A stretch of 64,000 bases of DNA, taken from NCBI RefSeq assembly GCF_000247815.1, contig NC_021677.1, positions 57,045,769 through 57,109,768 of the forward strand, read 5' to 3'. Below the pieces are notes generated by a model. It ran no database searches. It had not been told where the DNA came from and was given only the letters and a program-made list of their open reading frames with translations. A program made the translations under genes and the position numbers. Origin of the DNA: Ficedula albicollis (taxonomy: Eukaryota > Chordata > Aves > Passeriformes > Muscicapidae). This document shows positions 1 through 13,787 of the stretch, piece after piece. Every line of letters starts with the position of its first letter. Position 1 is the first letter of the stretch.

Positions 1-2743
1 ATCATACATTCGGCCAAGCCCAGCTGCTTTGCTGGTAATTAAGTAAGAGACAGTGAGTCCAGATCACCTCCCCTGGAAAGACAGACTTTACAGTAAGGAA
101 GAATTTGGCCCAAACTACATGGGGAAGGAGTGGGGGGATGGAGGGATATCAAGGAGAGGTGGTTGTTTTTTAAAACCCAGCAGACCCTGCTCCAGGGCTG
201 GACTTTTCCCCACACCACGTCAGGCCAGCAGGTTGCTGGCAAGCAGAGCAGGCACAGAGCGAGCCCTGCCAGCGTTCTCAGACCACACACAGGCTCTCAG
301 CTGCTCTCCAGCACTCTGGGGACTCCATCCACAGCCCATCCCTGCTTCCCAGAGCCTGGCTCTTCCCTTCAGCCTGCATGGAGCACTCACAGTTCAGGAG
401 AGAATCATGTGTCACAGCACCAGCAAGCAGCAGGACCAGGCTTCCTTCACAGGCTGTCCTGCGCCCACATCCCCACGGGAGCAAGTTTCAGCAGCACAGT
501 TAACTTGGGAAATGCCAGCATAGTGGCACCAGCAAATAAATAAGTAAGTAACTCTGTTTTTTTATAACTGCTCATTTTTCACACAGCCAACTACCATTGC
601 ACTTCAGTTTCACTCAATGAATAACTCCACACCCTCTCCTTTAAAATACGTACAGTAAGATCATTTACCTCGCTACACTTTCAAGTCTAACCATGATGGA
701 TATTTAACATAATTTCACCCCAAAAAAAAGCCATGATCATGGGCCCACAGTGACAGGGTGAGATTTTGTAAGCTCATTGCCGTAGCTCAATTTGCAATTA
801 AAAACTATGTAAAGCCAGAAGTGTGATTAAAAGCTGCAGACAACCAGCTCATTATACAGTGGCAGAAAAGAAAAGCCTTTCAAACACCAATTGCTCTACC
901 TGAAATATCAGCTGCTGTTGTCATGCCTGGGACTGAGCAAGAACATCACTTAGCTCCCTGAAAAGAACTTTCCCAGAGACAGACTGGCAGCATGACAAAT
1001 GTAGGTTGGCTACAGAAATCAAAGACCAAATACTTGCTCCTTGTATAAAGGACAGAAACAGGAACAAAAATAATGGAAGAAAACCTGCAAAGAGCTTCAG
1101 AGAGGTGTAACTAAAAAGACAAATTATTTTCCTGTTTCAAGACTGTTTGGGAGATAAGTTCACTTAAGCAACTAAAATTTCTTGTATACGATGCTGATAT
1201 ACTTTAGCCAAGTCACAATCATTGTTTCTGATCAGGGAGGCCCCCTACACAAAAGCTGTGGGGAGGAAGATGCTCAGACATATTCCCAGCAAACACTCAT
1301 CCAAGAAAAAAGCTGTGTTTAGATTCTAGAAAAACGCCTACACTGTCTTTACTTGTGATTACCTTTTGGCATAACCAAAAGGGCTTTTGAAGGATTCAAA
1401 CACTCCACGAAGCAACAAGACAGATTTCCTTCCATCAGCGTTTTACTTTTCTGCAATTACAGGCAACTGTGAAGTTCTTATGCACAAAAAGCCAATTTAT
1501 TTTTAAAATGCCTGTTCAAAATTAGTTTTGATTAAAGTGCCTTAATTCAAAACCAGACTTCATTAAGTTTAGTAGCTTTATCCCACTGCTTATATAGGTT
1601 ACATGTTAGACAGGAAATTTAAAATTCCTTAACTTCAGACCTGACACTGACACTAGCTCACCTAAAGTGCAAGCTTTACTTTGCCAAACAAATGGGGCTC
1701 AGTACTCTTAAGTAAAAACAGCTGAATAAAACATTCTGTATATAAAACAATCTGCATATACATCAGCTGAATAATGCTGAGGACAGTAATCTGACTACAC
1801 TTCAATGACACAGATCAATCTTAACCTGTCTACACCTATGAAGATAGATCAATCTTACTCTTCATATACCTATGGAGACATAATATAGACAAGATTTTTC
1901 TGTGTTGAGTTGCAAATCTAAGATTAATTTAGGAAAATACCTTTCTCTAAAATATCTCCCCCAAATGAGTATCTTATCAGTAAAACCCATTTACATCCCT
2001 GGTTAATTGCATGTCAGCTTCTGAGACTTTGCTATGACAGTCCATCAGCTGTCATCTCCCAGAGTCATGAGACAGGAGTATTAATTAGCTGAAAAATGAC
2101 AACTCCTGTCCCTTGATATGAGCAACAGCAAACTGGAAGACCATTCTGTTCCTGGAATAAAAGCTGGTTTTATTCACCCTCTTTAAAGAGTGTAGAATAT
2201 GGAGATCTCAATTAAAATGTAAAGTGTGTAATGAGAATATTTATTTTAATGTTATCTGTGCGCTAAAACCTTTTTTCCATTTTTCCTCTCTCTATTCAAC
2301 GATCCCATATTAAGCACATGATTACTTATATGCATTATCTCACACTTGTATTGCCTAAGACCAAAAATATTTAAAGAATTATACTTAAAAATAAACATGA
2401 ATAAAGCATTTCAAGAGCCCTGAAAAAGGACTAAATAAAAAGCCACAATAGGTTTAACAGATAATAAAAAGGTGCAATGGACATGTCAACCTTGAAAAAG
2501 CCCTTTTAAACCACAGTAATATTGTCAGGTGCCATTATCCTTTGTCAGTCAGCTACATGAACTCATAAATCAGGTGTAGCAGCCAAATGAGAGCACAATG
2601 AAAAATCAGCACTAGGCAGACTTGTCCACTGAATAATGAGGGGCCTGCCAAGGTTTTGAGGTCACATTCAAAACTAAAAATTAATTGTATCAACCATATT
2701 AATAAAAAGAATTCATATCAGCAAGACTGGAATTTGCTAGTAC
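1..2743 (-). other. BRF1: BRF1 intron 2 (5' part), no exon seen
   Basis: AT-rich sequence directly following the splice donor of BRF1 exon 2 on the minus strand. I looked for the next BRF1 exon, which should encode the start of the first cyclin-like repeat (RRHIHHLGNQLQ in the human protein), and did not find it, so intron 2 continues past the left edge. Open frames at 53-543 are short, unsupported by splice signals and resemble no family I know. No clear repeat was identified here. Confidence 0.7.
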
Positions 2744-2824
2744 CATTCTGTAGAGTTTTTGCTCGTGACTCCTTTCCCAGATTGGCGTGGAATCCTCCTC
2801 CTAAAGTCGGTGTTTTCCCTGCAC
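2744..2824 (-). CDS. BRF1: BRF1 coding exon 2 (TFIIIB subunit)
   Basis: An 81-base exon read on the minus strand. It is bounded by a pyrimidine-rich acceptor ending TTTTTTTCCCCTAATAG and by a donor reading AATG|GTACTA. It translates as the second half of a split glycine codon followed by [17 protein letters not shown] and on to KTLQN, then one base of the next codon. This matches the stretch that follows the Zn-ribbon in vertebrate BRF1 (human [17 protein letters not shown]), with a Val-to-Ala change. Both junctions are phase 1 and fit exon 1 exactly. The segment links the Zn-ribbon to the cyclin repeats that contact TBP and DNA in TFIIIB, which recruits RNA polymerase III to tRNA and 5S genes. 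The exon is too short for an ordinary open-frame scan and was found by reading the protein. Identification is firm. Expression is assumed from the gene structure. Confidence 0.95.
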
Positions 2825-5769
2825 CTATTAGGGGAAAAAAACCAAACATCAGACACATCAAAGAGAATAACTTAATTAAAATATTAAAATAAAACTTATT
2901 GTGCCGATATATTCAGTATCTGTATAATCTACAACATGCCGAACTACATTAAAAATGTCTTAAAATACTTAAGACATCAAGTACTGATACTGTGCAAATT
3001 ATTTCTTTCTTGGCATACCGTAAGAATTACATGATTCCATAAGCCTCCCAATCTCAGTTCCAAAGAAACTCCAAAAATTTCTCAATGTCTAATTTAAGCA
3101 GTTAAAATATTAAAATAAATGGTAAAATATTTCTCAAAATAAAGGAGGAAAAAATTGCTTAGTATTTTTTGTCTGAAGAATATTAAATTAAGAATTTTCA
3201 GAATTTTAATAGTTAATTATTGGCATTACAGAACATAAAACATGTTTAGTATTCAACGACTGTGTTGGCTACTAAAGATGTAACAGTCATTTTAAAGTAA
3301 CTTCAGTTTGCCATTAGGTAAACACAGCAACACTTAGGCTATAAAAATTGCAAGTCTAGAACTGCTACTTTTACACCCTGAAAGGTTGGAGACTTAAAAG
3401 AAGTCTGACTTGTAAATCAGAATAAACTAGAGGCTGGTTTGGGCATCCATGGCAATGCTGAGCAGCCTGAATGCAGAGATTACTGGGAGTCAGTGGAACT
3501 ACTCATGCAAACCAATCTCGCAGAACAGGGAATTAAACTACCAAGGACAAAAACAGTCTCCAACTAATGCATGAAGGTTTTTTTAAAAACAATCAAGGTA
3601 CCTCAAGCAGGATATCTGAATCTATCAGCTTAACAGCAAGTGAGACCAAAAAGCTGAATTGCACAGGATTGAAAACAAGCAATTTGTTAGTAATTGGACT
3701 TCTACTTAATTCAAGTAGTCTGGTCTTCAAGATAGGTAATAAAGCCATCTTGATGTCTATGATGCCTACAGCTTTTCCTCAGGTTCTTGTGGCTGTTTTC
3801 TCCTCTTAGACTAGCTCTTCAGAAAAAAATAGAAAGGCTTTGGGATAGACACAGAGAGGGTAATTAAGTGGCTCTTTAAGGCAGTTCAGGGCATTTCTTG
3901 CACACACCTGAATAAGATACTTCCATAGCAGGTATAACTGATGAGAAACTGTGACCTAAACTATTCACTCTTACCAGACTTTTTTAGCTCCAGTCTCCTC
4001 TCAGTTGCACTTAATGTACAACTATACTGAGGAAAAAAAAAAAAACCAAAACCAAAGGAAACCAAAACCCAGAAAAACTAATAAGCAAATATTCCTGCCG
4101 AAATCAGCCTTCAAAGCTTATTTTTCCATATAACCTTTAAATTAGGTTTCCAGTGCTATCCACAACAGAAACAAACTTCACTTCATTAACAGATCCTTTA
4201 ATAAACAACAATCAGCTCTCACATAAATGCCCCATAGGTTAAGCACTTCATCCTAATAAGAAGTGAAAAACATTCAATAGTGTACCCCTCATTGGGTACA
4301 GAGGTAACTCTCCCAATTCTGTGTTTGACTACTAGAGACAGCAACATCTCCTTGCCATTCTTACAGGTACAGCCTTGTATTTCCACAAACACTTGAAAAT
4401 AAATCAATGCAGAGAGAGGTGACCAAACTACAAAAGAAGGCATAACATTTTTGGCGCACATTTAGTAAGAATGGTTTACCTGGCAAAAAAACACCAATGA
4501 TGGAAATATTTTTACATTCCTTTTCTTCATTAGCAAATCTATACAGAAATTCTGCCTACCATTTTCCTCTTTAGTTGTTGTTTTAAGGTTTGCTTTACTA
4601 CAGGCTTCCTCACTAGTCTGATTTGCAGCAGGAGAGCTCACACTTGAGCATCAGTACATGGGAGGAGGACACCAGCCACAAGGCAGGAGCAGGAGCAAGC
4701 AGGCTGGAGGCAGGAGGCTCACCCAGCACTTGTCAAAGGCACCATTGCCCCCTCATGTACACAAAGGCTCCACTTCCCAGACCCCTCTGTCCTTGAATAT
4801 ACCAAAATACTGAGCTGCTTTGGACTACCATTAGCAAAACAGCACTTTTGTATGTTTCCCTCTTACTACTAAAAAGCTTGCACATAACAATCTTACAGTG
4901 GTGATAAACAATACTAATAATAATTTAACTTGCTCAGGAATTAAAATCCAGAATAATATAAATAAAATGAAATTAAGTTGAGATTTCAGTGATTTTGTTA
5001 AGACTCTTTTTCACTAGACATCAAGCTATAACATCATCCATAAAAGAAATTTCTTTCCAAGCTATAGAGACTGCAGCAGATACCAACAGAGCTATCTGAA
5101 AGACAGATTCTGCCATCAGAATTGATGTACCCATTTTTCAGCAAGTTAGCTGCAAAGGCTGAACATCTCTACTTAGCATTTGTCTTTGAAAACTGACAGA
5201 AAACTAGTCTGTTGAGCACTTGCACTCTCAGAACTGCAAACTAATGTTGCCATTGACTATGTAGTCTCACCATCAGCTTTAATCTTACAAGCAAAATGCA
5301 AACCAAACTCATTAACATAACTATTCGGCTGGGTAATAAAAAGATAAACTCTTAAAAAAAGAAAACTGAAATCATCAAATTCATTTAAAGACAAAAATCC
5401 CTACAAAGCTAGCAATTTAAAAAGTACAAAGGAAAGGAACAGCAATTGCTAGGCACAACCAAATTAACATCCCGGCTTAACTGCAATTTTTACATTTCTT
5501 GACCTTTTCCATTCTTCCCCCACAACTTCAAAAGTGAATTAAGCAGGCTTTTGGTTTTTCACATTCAGCTTTCAAGACATACAAAAATATATCCAAGAAG
5601 TACTTGGTGTCTTCAAGTACTGCCTGCCAAATCTTGAACATTAACACTACCATTTCCCTAAGGCAGCTCAAATGCACTCCTTCATGAGTTGGTGCCTCCC
5701 AAGGTACATTGCCTCTCCTCATGCCACCTGCTGAGGAGGGCCAGCCAGGTCCTGGGGGCATCAGGGACA

Positions 5770-6450
5770 GCATCACCAGCTGGGTGAGGGAGGGGATTGT
5801 CCCACTCTGCCCGGCACTGGGGCAGCCTCACCTCCAGTCCTGGAGGCAGGTCTGGGCACCACAGTATTGAAAAGACATAAAGCCATTAGAATGTCCAAAG
5901 GAGGACCATGAAGACAGTGAAGGTGAAGCCACATGAGCAGCAGGCACTGGGGCAGCCTCACCTCCAGTCCTGGAGGCAGGTCTGGGCACCACAGTATAGA
6001 AAAGACATAAAGCCATTAGAATGTCCAAAGGAGGACCATGAAGACAGTGAAGGTGAAGCCACATGAGCAGCAGCTGAAGTCACTTGGTTTGTTCAGCCTG
6101 GAGGAGACCAAGTTACAATTTTCTTGTGGGGGGACGAGGAGAGGCACACACCAAGCTGTTCTCCCTGGTGACCTGTCACAGGACCTGAGACAACAGCATG
6201 AAGGCATGTCAGGGGAGGCTTAAGTTGGCTTCTAGGAAAAAGCTTTTCATCCAGAGGATGGCTGGAACTGGAATAGGCTCCCTAGGGAAGCGGTCACAGC
6301 AACAGGACTGGCAGAATTCAAGAGGCATTTGGACAATGGTCTCAGACATTTGCTGTGATTCCTAGGATGTCCTGTGCAGGGCCAGGAGTGGGACTTTCAT
6401 GATTCTTGTGGTTCCCCTTCCAACACAGGCTATTCTATGACTCTATGATT
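5770..6450 (+). mobile_element. CR1 LINE 3' fragment with internal duplication
   Basis: A truncated CR1 non-LTR retroposon in + orientation. Recognisable CR1 stretches are GGATTGTCCCACTCTGC, GGGCACCACAGTATTG, AAAGCCATTAGAATGTCCAAAGG (part), CACTTGGTTTGTTCAGCCTGG, the CCAGAGGATGGCTGGAACTGG region and the closing TATTCTATGACTCTATGATT. The last is the octamer-like CR1 3' end with no poly(A) tail. The copy is 5'-truncated, as nearly all CR1 copies are, and has no open frame. It contains a 130-base tandem duplication that is not part of the family consensus. Confidence 0.92.
5813..6072 (+). repeat. 130-bp tandem duplication inside CR1
   Basis: Bases 5813-5942 and 5943-6072 are the same sequence at an offset of exactly 130, with a T/A difference in AGTATTGAAAAG versus AGTATAGAAAAG. 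The unit lies inside the CR1 copy and creates overlapping shadow frames. It is a head-to-tail duplication that happened after the CR1 inserted. Confidence 0.95.
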
Positions 6451-6789
6451 ACTTTTAGAAACTCACTCAGATTTGCAGCTTTGCATAACATAACATAACT
6501 TTGCATAAAAGTTTCCTTTTCTCCTCAAGTTTGCTTTGGGCATTTACATGAAATTTTTGATAACAGAAGGTGCGGAGAGATGTGTTAGGCAGCTCAGAAA
6601 TACAGCTACTCCAGTTTTTGTGGGGTGCCCTCAGTGGGCTACACTGCCTTAACACAACAGAACTGAAGATGCAGGAGATCACGTCCAGAAACTTGATGAC
6701 ATTCAGTCAAAGCTCACACAGGTGCAGATCCAGACCATAACCCTGCATCATTCAAGTGCTAAACTACTTGTCAGAGCTGGGCTAACATC

Positions 6790-6845
6790 TGGATTCTGCA
6801 AGCTTAAAGGTCTTTTCCAACTAAACAATTATATGGTTCTTCTAC
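6790..6845 (+). mobile_element. possible CR1 3'-end fragment
   Basis: The stretch CTTAAAGGTCTTTTCCAACT followed by AATTATATGGTTCTTCTA resembles the last 50 bases of many avian CR1 copies (TTAAAGGTCTTTTCCAACC..ATGATTCTATGATT). Only this short tail is readable, so it is either an old truncated CR1 or a chance match. Confidence 0.45.
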
Positions 6846-9800
6846 AGTGACTATCCCTCCATCAGCCAAAAGAAGCCATCCCCACTCTGCTGCTCACAGC
6901 TCAAGCACCTCAGCACTTTCTGTTTTTTTCCACCAACTCCCTAACAAAGTCACATCACTCTGCTTCTCTATAAAAATGCTCCTCAAGCTGTAAAAGGTGC
7001 AAGCAAAGCTTGAAGTCCGTGGTAATCTTCAACAGCAACAAAAAACGACAGGTAACAGGAACAGCACTTATCAAATCACTCCACAAAGTGGAGGCAAGGA
7101 GCAGCCACTTGGGCCTTTGCAGCTTAAAGGGCACTTTTCTGTCAGGTAGTGACATGATGAGTTTCAGATTCAACACCTGGAGGAGAAACAGATTCAGTCC
7201 CAGAATTACAGATTTTGCTTCCTCTACATAAATGAGCAAATGAAGACAGGGAATGAAGCTGCTTGTAACCTGAAGTGCACCTGCTATCTAATAGGACCAA
7301 TCCTACCAAAATCCTTCCTGCAAAATTAAGCCCAAAAGCCACTAGTCCTTTCTTCAGGACAAGGTAGGGGCAAGTCTTCTATTTCAAACACATGTATTTA
7401 CAGACCCAGCATAAAATCTGGTGAAGAATGCAGACTGCATCCCACCAAGGGTTTCATAACTGGGGAAGACATGATAATCTAATATAAAAAAATTAATGAG
7501 CTTCCTACTGAAGTTAGACCATAAAAGTAAAAAGGAAGGTAAGTAAACCTCCCACTACAATTCATACCTATAAAAGCAAAATTATGTGATTCAAATTCTG
7601 AAGTTTGTAACTGAAACAATTTTTTTCTCACTCATTTTTCCAGGGAAATTAACAGATCTGCAGGCACCAGAGCCTGCTGAAACAGTACTGCCACATAACT
7701 TACATAGACAAACTTTAAATCTCTTCCATCATAGTTCATTTTCATAACTACCAGCTGTAGAGATAAATATAGCTGCATCCACCACAACCCAGCTTAGGAC
7801 TGCCCAAGTCTATGAAATCAGTCTGCATCCAAGTTATGTGCACTATTCTATGCACTGCCACAGCTGACAGCAGCACCCTCTGTTGTTGCCATCCCAAGGA
7901 CAGTACAGAAAAGACTCAATGCCAGAAAAAGCTTCATATTAACTCTGGTGCACGATTGCCACCTGGAGGATTTGGGGAGAGAAGCAAAATTGATTTGATT
8001 CATCTCACTAAAACATATAGCAGATAATTATTTTAGGTGGAAGTTCTCCCTCTTCCTTCCCAACACAGCGTGATTATGAATTAGTTTTGCAATGAGAAAA
8101 TCTGGCACAGAATAAAACTCTTCAGGATTTCCATCAAAGGGTCTGCAAATCCAGCATAATTTTACTTCCTTTCTCTGTATTGCAATTGACATCATGAGCA
8201 CTCTGCATAACTTAAAATTAACCATGAATTAGTATTATCTCTAAAAAGCTGGGCTACAGATATAAGGAAATTTGTTGTATTAATATTTTAACTTTTCAGT
8301 ACCCAGTGTTTTTATTATAAGTTTAGCATGTGTATTATTTGCAGAGACCAGTTCAGGACTATTTGAGGCTGCACTGTAAGAAACATTTAATGTCAGGACT
8401 TGGTCTATCAATATCTTACAAGGAAACTGATTAACAACTACCAAATAAAAACAAAACCCTTACTCCTTTCACTTTTTAAATATTTGAAAATACACAAGAA
8501 TCCTTTATTGTACATAAGAACTGAGTAGACAAAAGCATGGAATCCTATACAAATACCTATATACCTAAAACACTGAGCATACCACAGCTTTATTGAAGAG
8601 GTAAAGATACATTACATCTGTCATGGGACACTGAACAGTTAAGAGTACAAATTGAGCATTTGTGGCAGTGCTAATGGATCTCTGTAGTAACTTTTGCAAG
8701 TATATTATAATTTACATGCAAAAGCCCCCTGTCATAGTTGAAAAAACCTCTTCCTTGATGTTCTGAAATTTGAAGCAGGCTACTTACAAATGTTGTGGAA
8801 ACTCCTACACCAAAACCTTTATTTAACAAACACTTGTTGGTGTGTCAAGGATTACAAGTTCACAACTTCCCTTTCCCCTTATGAGCAAAATCCAGAAAAT
8901 AACCTCTCACCAGCCTAAAATTAGTGCACTGCAAACTCATGTACATTTGGAGATGGAGAGTCTTAATGCATGTTTGCTGTACCAGAGCCAGAGATCCTGA
9001 CTCAGTGCTGAAGAACTGATGATGTCAGTGCCCACTGCAGAATCCTGTTTCTGTGACTGTGTCTGTGTATTCGTCACTGCCCTAAAACCTCCAGGCTTGG
9101 TCACTAAGTAAAAGTAAGTTAAAAAACTTTTTAATAATTCTCATTTAAATCCATACCAGAGATATGAATCTGAATTCTACAGCAGGGCAGGGACAGGCAC
9201 AGAGCTGAGAGCACTGGGCACCTCCATGGGTCCAGGGATGAGCTGAGGCCAGGCAGGACATCAGACTGCACGTGGGGGTCAGGGTCAGGCCCAGCAAGGG
9301 GACCAAGGTCAGACATAGCCCCAGATAGGACATAAGCCTGGCTCTACAGGGTCCATGGGTGGGCAGGGCAAGGCAGTGGGGAGCTGGAGAGCAGCCCTGC
9401 TGTGCAGACCCTGGGGCAGGGGCTGATGTCTCTGAGGACTGGGATGGGATCCTGGGCCACGGGCAGCCTTGGGGGAACCCCAGAGAGAGCTGGTTGGGGA
9501 CAGCAAGAACCAGCAGTACCTGGTTTGTGACCAAGAAGCTTATCAGGTCTGTTTTTCTCAACTTACTACCAAGCATTTAAAGGGAATTTCTGGAACAAAA
9601 GAATCTGAGCTTCCCCACACTGTATGCTTGAGGATCACAAGCTCAGTACACCCTGCAGCATCGTGTTTTTGTGCTGCATTTCTCAGTTACATCTTCCAGC
9701 TTGCTGCTGTGCTGCTTGCACATCAACCTTCCCAGGTGGGACTTTTCTTCTCCTTTGATTAGCATCAGAAGTCCCAGACTTCACCTTTCCCAGCTTCTTT

Positions 9801-10285
9801 AAACAAAAACCTGAAGATGGATCTGGGCTGTCAGGTTTGCTCCATGCTCAGCTTTCTCTCACTCTCTTCAGCTTGTTCTTCTACTGTCAGCTTCAAAGAA
9901 AATACTTGTGAAAACAGTTCCTCCCAACAGCTACCACAAGACAGGGGACTCCCACCCAGACACAATGAAAGAGCATTTAGAGAACTCCAAACCTTCAGAC
10001 ATGGCACACAACTCTTAACTTGCCTTTCTACAAAAGCAGCAGTCATCAAACCAGTGCAAACTGGCAAAGGGCTCAGTGTAACTCAATCTTCCAGGAGGCA
10101 ATTATAGCATAATGGAGAGGGAGAAATGTAGCTCACTCCTAGACCCTGTGCTGCTGTACTTCCTGCTGGGATGTGCTCAAATGTAGCAAGTGATAGGCAG
10201 AACTGTTAAGAACTTGGGTATGAAGAAAAATAACAAGTAAGACACATTCATTCCAATTAGCAGGATTCAAAAGATCTCCAAATTT

Positions 10286-10403
10286 GTTAAGTCAGAGCAA
10301 ACAATCTCTGGCTAGTCCGAACTGGATGTCAATTATAAAGTGAAGTTAAGTCAGAGCAAACAATCTCTGGCTAGTCTGAACTGGCTGTCAATTATAAAGT
10401 GAG
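10286..10403. repeat. 59-bp tandem duplication
   Basis: GTTAAGTCAGAGCAAACAAT begins at 10286 and again at 10345, and the copies continue in parallel to CAATTATAAAGTGA. Differences are few (CCGAACTGGATG versus CTGAACTGGCTG). Two units only, in BRF1 intron 1, with no recognised parent element. Confidence 0.93.
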
Positions 10404-11344
10404 TAGTTATTGTTCAAAACTAGATTCAGCTAGGAAAAGTACATGCCTCAAACACTTTCTGTGAAATCAACTCAACAGAGTCCCTTGGAGCTAAAATAGG
10501 CATGATAACCCTCCCCCACTAATACCTGACTTATCCAGGATCAAATCAGTCAGGTTCAGAAGCCAAATTTTAAGGCAGGGCCTTCACAATACAGTAATTC
10601 AGGCAGGGTGAAGTGTTGAGGCTGGATTCTTTCCTGACTGTGATCACTCACAACAGAATTAAGAATTACAACTAACTAGATCAGTACGGGGCATATCAAA
10701 GCTTTCAGAGGACTTTCCTCTCAAAAGATCAGCAAAACAATACATAGCAGCCCCTTCCAGAGCATGAAGGGGCTGTTCCCCTCCTAGTGAAAGAACTTAC
10801 CAACTCACGACCCAGGAAGTGACAGGTACCTTGCAAGAAGAGCTGACTTGCCAGTCTTTCAGATAGACAACATAGAAAGGAATGGTGGGATTAGCTCTGT
10901 AAAACTCAAAGAACATGATCTTTCTTCCAAAAGAACAGCTGTGCCAAATCAGACTGAAAGACTAGTCCAGTATCCTACCTCTGAAAGCCCATTCATTTAC
11001 ATGCCTACAAGAGTAACACAGAACACAGGAGGAAAGCTTGTTGTGATAGTTCTCTCATATAATCTCCTGGTGTCTAGAGATCTGTGGCTCATGGATTTCC
11101 TCAACCAGAAATAGTGCATTTTTTTTCAATGGCCATGACATGTTTTTATTCTGTCTGCCCAATCATTTTAAACTCATGTAAACTTTTTAACATCCACAAC
11201 TTCATTTTTGCACAGGGGGGTTTTCTGTAAAAACTATAGCAAATCAAACAAAACCTCCTAATGCTTCTGAACCTCCTACCCACTACTTTTGCAATCAGCT
11301 AGCTGCTAGATTTCTTAGCACCCCCTAGGTTTTGCATTGTGATC

Positions 11345-11680
11345 CTGAGCAGCCACTCATCCTTGCTGTATTATTTTACTGCACTTACAGATCTCTGCTA
11401 TGGCCCCATTAAATCTTCTCTTTTCCAGTCTGAAGAGGCTGAGTCTATTCAGGCATTCTAACTGAGAAGCTTTTCAGGAAGCTCTCCTCTTAATCACTCC
11501 ATCATCCTCTCTGTATCTTTTCTAGTTCAATTAGAGGTTTTCCTGAGGAGGGGGAAGAGAAGAGAAACCCACCAGAACTGCACACGGCACTTCAGCTGGA
11601 GCTAATGCTGTGGATATGTAACAGTGTATAGGCATGCTGTATATTCTCTTTTAACTTCCAATATTCCCCTCCCCACTCAG
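11345..11680 (-). mobile_element. degenerate CR1-type LINE remnant
   Basis: Reads as the reverse complement of a CR1-like 3' region. It contains CTTTTCCAGTCTGAAGAGGC, the cluster AACTGAGAAGCTTTTCAGG, TCTCTGTATCTTTTCTAGTTC and CCAGAACTGCACACGGCACT (the usual CR1 wording is CCAGAACTGCACACAGTACT). Divergence is high, the element is clearly old, and its ends are approximate. No open frame remains. Confidence 0.6.
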
Positions 11681-12100
11681 GTTTCTTTGTACCATGAATG
11701 AACATTGAGCAATATGTTTTTATAAAGCTACCCATTATGACCTAGGGATCTCCTTCCAATGTTACCCTAGCCAGTCTAGATGTAGAAGAAGAAACCATCC
11801 CACATGTGGAAGAAAGGAACAATGCTAACTCTCACAGCAACTCTTGATCCCATCTGCTATCCTACCACCCATTCACTAAAAGCAACAGGTCCTTCTACAG
11901 TCTTTACTACCCCAAAAAACTAATGTATTGCCCACAAACCTCATTAACTTACCAGTCACCTGTTTTCCAGATCAGTCCAGATTCTATGGAATTTCACTGG
12001 CACCTCCTTCTGTACTCTCTAGACTATATTTTTTATCATTTGAAGAGCTACTTTGCTCTGTAAAGACTTCTCCATATCAATGACAGCTTACATTCTAAAA

Positions 12101-12242
12101 AAGCTTCTGATGAAGGATCTTGCTGACCTTCCTTTGAAAATACAACTTTCTGCTTTGTCCACTTACCAAAAAGGCTTCTGGTGAAATATCTTGCTGACCT
12201 TCCCTTGAAAATCCAACCATCTGCTTTGCCCATTTACCAACT
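12101..12242. repeat. about 71-bp diverged tandem duplication
   Basis: Two neighbouring units share GCTTCTG.TGAA.ATCTTGCT, then GACCTTCC.TTGAAAAT, a CAAC stretch, CTGCTTTG.CCA and TTACCAA, at an offset of 71. They differ at several positions, so the event is older than the 59-bp and 130-bp duplications nearby. Confidence 0.85.
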
Positions 12243-12380
12243 TCCTTAGAAAGTTCCAAAGGATTTTCAAGGCAAGCCACTTTGCCAGAAAGCATTGTTA
12301 CCCTATTTACCTGTGCAGAACATATATTTTGTCCTTCACTGCTTTTACCTTCTTGGCACATCCTGGGCATGTAGATGTGG

Positions 12381-12484
12381 CACTCAGGAACATGGTTCAG
12401 TGATGGACTTGGCAGTGCTGGGTTAATAGTTGAACTTAATAATCTTAAAGTTCTCCTACAACTTAAATGAATCTACGATTCTAT
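12381..12484 (+). mobile_element. CR1 3'-end fragment
   Basis: The order TTCAGTGATGGACTTGGCAG, TGCTGGGTTAATAGTTGAAC, ATCTTAAAGTTCTCCTACAA and GAATCTACGATTCTAT follows the 3' end of avian CR1 (GGTGATGGACTTGGCAGTGCTGGGTTAA..GATCTTAAAGGTCTTTTCCAACC..GATTCTATGATTCTAT). It is a short 5'-truncated copy in + orientation. Confidence 0.75.
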
Positions 12485-13787
12485 CCTCTTGTCCAATACT
12501 TAACTAGTCTGCATTTTCCCAAGTCTTCATGGAGAGCAAAGCAAAACCCCTCATTAATGGCCAAGCACGAGCACACGCTTTCTCAGCACACCAAAAGCTC
12601 AATTGCTAAAACGCCAAAACAATGGAAAGGAACAGACTCACTCACCTGCACTGGAAAACAGTGACGACACCAAACTTCTCTGTCAAAAGCATCGGTGTTG
12701 AGGCTTCCTACACCAGGCACATCATTGGCTCAACATAAATACTGCCACCAAAACTTAACTGTGGTCTCACACTTTCCTCCAACCCCGAGAGAATAAAAGA
12801 AGGGATTTCTGATGTTTTATAGGGATTCTACATGACTTATTAGCAAGGACTTTGCCTTTTTTTGTTAATATAGAGAAGTGTAGGACTCATTCCTTCAGTA
12901 AACAGATGCAAAATTCTGAAAGCTTAACGTGCAGCTTGGCAAAATAAAAGGCTTTGCTACATGTAAAAAAGAAAAATCAGTGTCTCAGTGCTTTCCACTC
13001 CCTTTTGCTTTTTTATGATGAAGGCGAAAATAAATTATTAATAAATGCATCTGTATTCAACATGTAGTAACACACAAATAGAAGCTGCTGTGGATCTTGA
13101 AAGGATTTGAGGAATATTGTTGCACAACCAGTAGCTCTGAACTCCATAAATTACCAAAAGCCCTGTTCAATATCCAGCCCTGCAGTAAAGAACCTGACAT
13201 CCCTCATCCCTTGCAAACCTTAGACAGTGTTCTCCAAGACACCCAGCACTACTAACCATGAGCCAAGGACTCAAAAACAGCATCCCAGGCACCTCTGACA
13301 ATGCAAATGCTCCACACAGCAAGACTCTGAGATAATCAGACCACAGCCCAAGAAGCCTCAGACCAAGACATTTCATTCAATTTTGGTGGAAATTTACTAA
13401 TACACTCAGAAGTCACTGAAAGGTGTAACTTAGCAGAAAATGTTGCTTTCAGCAAGTACATGATTTCTGACTTACAAGACATACACATTCCTTTATAAAT
13501 TCTCCACCCTTTGGAGAGATTCAAAGTCCTTTTTATACAGTAAATTACTTTTCTCCCCATTCTAGAGGATTTTAATCACTCATAAACACATTAATAGACA
13601 AGCACACATGATGAAGACACTGTTATTGCAGCACAAATAGATCTTTTCAGATTAGCTTGCATCACTCAGTTTATGTTGAGGAAAAAAAAATATTCACAAC
13701 AGAAGCATCTCTTTTGGAACGCAAAGAATTGTACCAGCATATCCTAATTTCCTTAACATATTTCTGGTGTGAAACAGGAGCTGCACT

